NCBI GenBank assembly: GCA_946412445.1
Contig: CAMKHH010000047.1
Coordinates: forward strand, 1-7,790
Length of the DNA: 7,790 nucleotides
Source: an uncultured Eubacterium sp.
GTDB lineage: Bacteria; Bacillota; Clostridia; Lachnospirales; Lachnospiraceae
Reading direction: 5' to 3'
Shown: one piece after another, positions 4,853-7,790 of the stretch
How positions within the stretch are numbered: the first letter of the stretch is position 1
How the letters are laid out: each line of letters begins with the position of its first letter
Position numbers and translations under genes: made by a program
The notes under the pieces: generated by a model
Told to the model about the DNA's origin: nothing
The model's database searches: none
What the model saw: only the letters and a program-made list of their open reading frames with translations

Positions 4853-5734
4853 TTATCCCCTCTTTCGGTATCTATCCTTTTCAATATCCCTGTGTTCCAG
4901 GCGGATACCGTAACCTTCTCCTTTTTTCAGACGCCCATAAAGCTCCCGGGCCAGTGTTACGGATCGATGCTTTCCCCCTGTACACCCTACCGCTATTATC
5001 AATTGGTTCTTCCCTTCGGCAATGTAATTCGGAATCAGAAAGCGTATCATATCCTCCAGCTTATCAGCAAATATCCTGGCGGTGTCAAATCCCATGACAT
5101 AATTTTGTACTTCCTCATCCAATCCGCTTAAAGGGCGAAGATTATCTACATAATAAGGATTCGGAAGAAAACGTACATCAAAGACAAGGTCGGAATCCGA
5201 TGGAATGCCATACTTAAAGCCAAACGACAAAACCGTAATTATAAGATTATTAAATTTCTGTTCCTGAACAAATATCTTGTCCAGCCCTGCCTTTAGTTCC
5301 CTTGTCAAAAGCTGGCTTGTATCAATGATATAATCAGCCTGTACTTTCAGGAAGGCCAGGCGTCTCCTCTCCTTTTGAATCCCCACGTCCACCCGGCCTT
5401 CTCCGGCCAGAGGATGTGTACGTCGTGTCTCTTTATACCGCTTCACCAGGACTTGATCTTCCGCATCTAAAAACAGTATTTCATATTTGATGCCGTTTAT
5501 ACTCATATGCTCCAGCACGCTCTGCAGATCCTCGAGTGCCTGACCGTTTCTGATATCGATTCCCAAAGCCACCTGCCGGATTTTGCCCTCCTCACCGCTC
5601 ATTGTAAGCTGAGCCAGCTTCTCCACAAGCGAAATCGGCAGATTATCCACGCAAAAATATCCCGCATCCTCCAACATTTTCAAGGCCGTACTTTTTCCTG
5701 CACCGGACATTCCTGTTACAATTACAAAATGCAT
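4853..5734 (-). CDS. rapZ: RapZ/YvcJ family nucleotide-binding protein
   Basis: This 293-residue protein has the expected length and both domains. The P-loop domain has Walker A GMSGAGKS at 8-15 and a Walker-B-like EILFLDA at 85-91. The C-terminal domain carries SFGFKYGIP (170-178), DVRFLPNP (187-194), LRPLSGLD (199-206) and GCTGGKHRSV (250-259). E. coli RapZ binds glucosamine-6-phosphate and directs decay of the small RNA GlmZ; Bacillus YvcJ binds and hydrolyses GTP and influences competence. Which activity applies here is unknown. ATG 5734 is chosen over the GTG at 5743 because the latter is too close to the SD GAGGAG (5745-5750), which stands 10 bases from the ATG. It lies 18 bases after murB and 3 before whiA, inside one operon. 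Confidence 0.95.
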   Translation of the reverse strand: MHFVIVTGMSGAGKSTALKMLEDAGYFCVDNLPISLVEKLAQLTMSGEEGKIRQVALGIDIRNGQALEDLQSVLEHMSINGIKYEILFLDAEDQVLVKRYKETRRTHPLAGEGRVDVGIQKERRRLAFLKVQADYIIDTSQLLTRELKAGLDKIFVQEQKFNNLIITVLSFGFKYGIPSDSDLVFDVRFLPNPYYVDNLRPLSGLDEEVQNYVMGFDTARIFADKLEDMIRFLIPNYIAEGKNQLIIAVGCTGGKHRSVTLARELYGRLKKGEGYGIRLEHRDIEKDRYRKRG

Positions 5735-5752
5735 CGGAAACACTCTCCTCTG

Positions 5753-6661
5753 TTAAAATCTTCCTAATAGCTTTACCTCTGGTTCTAGCTTTACACCAAA
5801 CTTTTCAAATACAATTCTCCGGACGTCCTGCATCAACTGGTAAACCTCAGATGCACTTGCATGATCTTTATTAATTACAAAACCACAGTGTTTTTCAGAT
5901 ACACATGCACCCCCGACACAATACCCCTTAAGGTCTGCGTCCATGATAAGTTTTCCGGCAAAATATCCTTCCGGACGCTTGAAGGTACTCCCGGCACTGG
6001 GATATTCAAGCGGCTGTTTTTGGGCTCTTCTCTGCTGTAAATCGTCCATCACCGTGCGGATTTCTTCCCGGTTTTTTTCTTTTAGCTGAATTACTGCTTC
6101 CAGTACAATATAATCTTCTTCTTTTATCACACTGGTTCGGTAACCAAGATGAAGTTCGTCCTCCAGAAGTGTTTTAACCTCACACTCCCTGTCAAGCACT
6201 GTCACCTGTTTGAGAACCTGCTTCATCTCACCACCATAGGCTCCCGCATTCATCGTAACAGCTCCGCCCAGTGTCCCCGGAATACCTGCTGCGAATTCAA
6301 AGCCTCCCAGCCCTTCTTCAAGAGCCCTGGCGGCAATCTTTGACAGAAGGGCTCCGGCCTGAGCTCTGATCTGATTACCTTCCACTATTATCTCATTGTA
6401 GTTTCTGAACATCTGTAGTATGACGCCATCATACCCCTCATCGCTGACAAGCAGATTGCTGCCATTGCCCACAACAAAAAAAGGAAGGTCATACTCCCGA
6501 CAGACCTTCAGTACCTGCTGAACTTCTAAAATGGTACCGGGACAGATATAGTATCTCGCCGGCCCGCCCACACGAAATGTGGTGTGTTTTCCCATCAGCT
6601 CCTGTGTTTTCACCTGCTCTTTTCCTACGATTTCACTAAAGCGTTCATTGATCTTATCCAC
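5753..6661 (-). CDS. murB: UDP-N-acetylenolpyruvoylglucosamine reductase MurB
   Basis: MurB reduces UDP-GlcNAc-enolpyruvate to UDP-MurNAc with NADPH and FAD, the second step of cytoplasmic peptidoglycan precursor synthesis. The protein is 302 residues, typical for Gram-positive enzymes. FAD-binding motifs are VVGNGSNLLV at 63-72 and FAAGIPGTLGGAVTMNAGAYGGE at about 123-145 (core AGIPGTLGGAVTMNAGAYG). Catalytic residues are visible: Arg175 in GYRTS, Ser225 in PSAGSTFKRP, and Glu295 in LEPEV. The start is taken as GTG at 6661, since the SD-like AGGTGAGG (6668-6675) stands 6 bases upstream; a GTG at 6673 in the same frame would add four residues but overlaps that SD. First gene of the murB-rapZ-whiA-HPr-like operon, with promoter at 6735-6763. 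Confidence 0.97.
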   Translation of the reverse strand: MDKINERFSEIVGKEQVKTQELMGKHTTFRVGGPARYYICPGTILEVQQVLKVCREYDLPFFVVGNGSNLLVSDEGYDGVILQMFRNYNEIIVEGNQIRAQAGALLSKIAARALEEGLGGFEFAAGIPGTLGGAVTMNAGAYGGEMKQVLKQVTVLDRECEVKTLLEDELHLGYRTSVIKEEDYIVLEAVIQLKEKNREEIRTVMDDLQQRRAQKQPLEYPSAGSTFKRPEGYFAGKLIMDADLKGYCVGGACVSEKHCGFVINKDHASASEVYQLMQDVRRIVFEKFGVKLEPEVKLLGRF

Positions 6662-6667
6662 TATAAA

Positions 6668-6675
6668 CCTCACCT
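6668..6675 (-). promoter_or_regulatory. SD sequence deciding the murB start
   Basis: AGGTGAGG on the minus strand matches the 3' part of the full anti-SD pairing (AGGTGA of AAGGAGGTGA) and lies 6 bases before the GTG at 6661. It overlaps the alternative GTG at 6673, making the downstream GTG the better start. Confidence 0.6.
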
Positions 6676-6686
6676 GTTTTTAGTCC

Positions 6687-6730
6687 ATGATACCTATGGA
6701 TTGCTCCGCACTTTGTGACCTTGGTATCAT
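6687..6730. repeat. Inverted repeat at the murB transcription start, copy B
   Basis: Eight-base perfect arms ATGATACC (6687-6694) and GGTATCAT (6723-6730) flank 28 bases. In the mRNA direction the arm continues as ATGATACCAAGGTCACAAAG, closely matching copy A at 1545-1584 (ATGATACCAGGGTCAAAAG). The predicted +1 of the murB operon falls at about 6728-6729, so the transcript would begin with this repeat. It could be a 5'-end hairpin, an operator over +1, or just a member of a dispersed repeat family. Confidence 0.55.
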
Positions 6731-6734
6731 TCAC

Positions 6735-6763
6735 ATTATACTATCGCCGCATTAAAAGTGCAA
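6735..6763 (-). promoter_or_regulatory. Sigma-A promoter of the murB-rapZ-whiA-HPr-like operon
   Basis: A perfect -10 TATAAT (6735-6740) and a -35 TTGCAC (6758-6763) are 17 bases apart. The -35 begins only a few bases after the spoVAE terminator, so the two units are separated with almost no spare sequence. Predicted +1 is near 6728, giving a leader of about 67 bases. Confidence 0.85.
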
Positions 6764-6764
6764 C

Positions 6765-6808
6765 AATAAAAGCAGCATCGTGTATTCGTCCACAATGCTG
6801 CAGCTTTT
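6765..6808 (-). terminator. Intrinsic terminator of the spoVA operon
   Basis: On the minus strand GCAGCATTGTG pairs with CACGATGCTGC (11 pairs, one G-U; 6791-6801 with 6772-6782) around an eight-base loop, followed by TTTTATTGTT. Outer AAAA and TTTT could extend the stem past a three-base bulge. It lies just after the spoVAE stop at 6810 and right before the murB -35. Confidence 0.8.
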
Positions 6809-6809
6809 G

Positions 6810-7166
6810 TTATTCTTTCATTTTGGGTTTAAATACCAGACTGGCGAGATAGCCGAAGATGAGGGCTCCGCTGATTCCTACTGCACTTGCCTTGAAACCT
6901 CCGGTGAAAAGACCAAGGAAGCCTTTTGCATCTACGGCATCTTTTACCCCTTGAAAAAGAAGATGTCCAAATCCAAGGAGGGGTACACTGGCTCCTGCGC
7001 CTGCATATTTTGCAAATGGGTCATAGATTTTAAGAAAGCTCAAAGTCGCCCCGGTACAGACCAGAAGCACCATGACACGGCCTGGCATCATCTTTGTCTT
7101 TTCCAGCAGGATCTGGCAAAGTGCACAGATTAGTCCCCCTACCCAGAATGCATTGATATAGTCCAT
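6810..7166 (-). CDS. spoVAE: Stage V sporulation protein AE (SpoVAE)
   Basis: This 118-residue, largely hydrophobic protein matches SpoVAE (SpoVAEb-type), with about four membrane segments: roughly 3-21, 29-46, 60-75 and 95-112. Family features include FWVGGLICALCQILLEKTK at 7-25, PGRVMV (28-33), GAGASVPLLGFGH (56-68), and GGFKASAVGISGA (89-101). SpoVA proteins form the inner-forespore-membrane channel that moves calcium-dipicolinate into the forespore and out during germination. ATG 7166 is chosen because AAAGGAG (7175-7181) is 8 bases upstream; the GTG at 7175 sits on that SD. It begins five bases after the spoVAD stop, so the genes are cotranscribed. In sporulating Firmicutes the operon is read by sigma-G; its promoter is outside the window. 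Confidence 0.95.
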   Translation of the reverse strand: MDYINAFWVGGLICALCQILLEKTKMMPGRVMVLLVCTGATLSFLKIYDPFAKYAGAGASVPLLGFGHLLFQGVKDAVDAKGFLGLFTGGFKASAVGISGALIFGYLASLVFKPKMKE

Positions 7167-7171
7167 TACGC

Positions 7172-7790
7172 TCACTCCTTTCCTGCGTGTTCCAAAACCA
7201 CCCCCTGGGCGATTCCCGGAACCGACTTTCCTTCATAAAAACTTACTTTTGACATCAATGCTCCCGTAGGAACAAAGAGAATTCTTTTCCATTCTCCTGA
7301 TTCTAATTTGGGAAGCAGGGTGGATGCAAGAACAGTTGCCGCACAGCCGCAGCCGCTTCCGCCTGCATTTGTATCCTGTGTATTTGGGTCAAAAATCAGC
7401 ATACCGCAGTCCAGATAGTTTCCTGCAATATCATAGCCCTTCTTTTTCATGAGTTCTAAAAGTATTTCCTTGCCTATGGAACCTAAATCTCCGGTGATAA
7501 TCCGGTCGTAGTCCTCGGGTTTTCTTTCAAAATCAGCCAGATTTTGTGCAATGGTGTCAGCAGCCGCCGGAGCCATACAGCCTCCCATATTCTGAGAATC
7601 CTTTAACCCGTAATCCACAATTTTTCCTGATGTTATACCACCTATTTTTACATTACTCTTTTCTGATGAAACGATACAGGCACCGCTTCCCGTTACGGTC
7701 CAGCTTGAAGACGGAGGTCTTTGGTTTCCATATGCCAGTGGAAAGCGAAATTCTTTTTCAACGCTGGCGAAGTGGCTGGAAGTCATGGAT
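7172..7790 (-). CDS. spoVAD: Stage V sporulation protein AD (SpoVAD), C-terminal part
   Basis: About 205 residues are present, the C-terminal three-fifths of a protein normally near 335-340 residues; the frame runs off the right edge and the Met at 7784-7786 is internal. The family core is clear: SSHFASVEKEFRFPLAYG, QRPPSSSWTVTGSG, ITSGKIVDYGLKD, NMGGCMAPAA, ITGDLGSIGKEIL, and near the end GGSGCGCAATVL and KRILFVPTGALMS. SpoVAD has a thiolase-like fold but binds dipicolinic acid instead of catalysing condensation, and is attached to the SpoVA channel on the forespore inner membrane. SpoVAC would be expected just upstream. Confidence 0.96.
   Translation of the reverse strand, partial: SMTSSHFASVEKEFRFPLAYGNQRPPSSSWTVTGSGACIVSSEKSNVKIGGITSGKIVDYGLKDSQNMGGCMAPAAADTIAQNLADFERKPEDYDRIITGDLGSIGKEILLELMKKKGYDIAGNYLDCGMLIFDPNTQDTNAGGSGCGCAATVLASTLLPKLESGEWKRILFVPTGALMSKVSFYEGKSVPGIAQGVVLEHAGKE

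Noticed and set aside
6780..7133. Plus-strand open frame opposite spoVAE
   Set aside because: It begins in the terminator hairpin and has no SD; spoVAE on the other strand is clearly recognisable.

Overview
The window looks like a chromosomal segment of a spore-forming Clostridia-type Firmicute, most likely a Lachnospiraceae relative. This is inferred from the spoVA genes, the murB-rapZ-whiA-HPr order, the purine-rich Shine-Dalgarno (SD) sites and the sigma-A promoters; no 16S or other taxonomic marker is present. All genes lie on the minus strand except one acetyltransferase, so the biology reads from right to left.

Right end (6810-7790): the 3' part of spoVAD and all of spoVAE, which belong to the dipicolinic-acid uptake system of the forespore, followed by a terminator hairpin (6765-6808). 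Middle (3634-6763): a strong promoter (6735-6763) drives a tight operon murB, rapZ, whiA and an HPr-like gene, ending at a convergent terminator (3601-3627). The operon joins cell-wall precursor synthesis (MurB) to regulators (RapZ, WhiA, a non-canonical HPr). The HPr-like protein has Glu at the phosphorylatable His15 position but keeps Ser46, so it resembles Crh. The yvcK gene that separates rapZ and whiA in Bacillus is absent here. A 44-base inverted repeat sits at the predicted +1 of this operon.

Centre (1581-3596): two divergent genes with back-to-back promoters. One is a plus-strand GNAT acetyltransferase whose promoter places +1 at the ATG, so its mRNA is probably leaderless. The other is a 380-residue two-helix membrane protein with a degenerate SipW-like signal-peptidase domain and a long charged cytoplasmic tail.

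Left end (1-1465): the start of the S10 ribosomal protein operon, with a strong promoter plus A-tract, a roughly 220-base leader able to form two long structured domains, then rpsJ, an unusually long 206-base gap with hairpins, rplC, and the first eight codons of rplD. The leader also contains a 45-codon open frame ending in the rpsJ SD.

Points most worth a second look: the S10 leader RNA with its embedded open frame, the Glu15 HPr-like protein, the leaderless GNAT gene, the inactivated signal-peptidase-like protein, and two related palindromic intergenic repeats (1545-1584 and 6687-6730). I found no CRISPR, rRNA, tRNA, insertion sequence or prophage.
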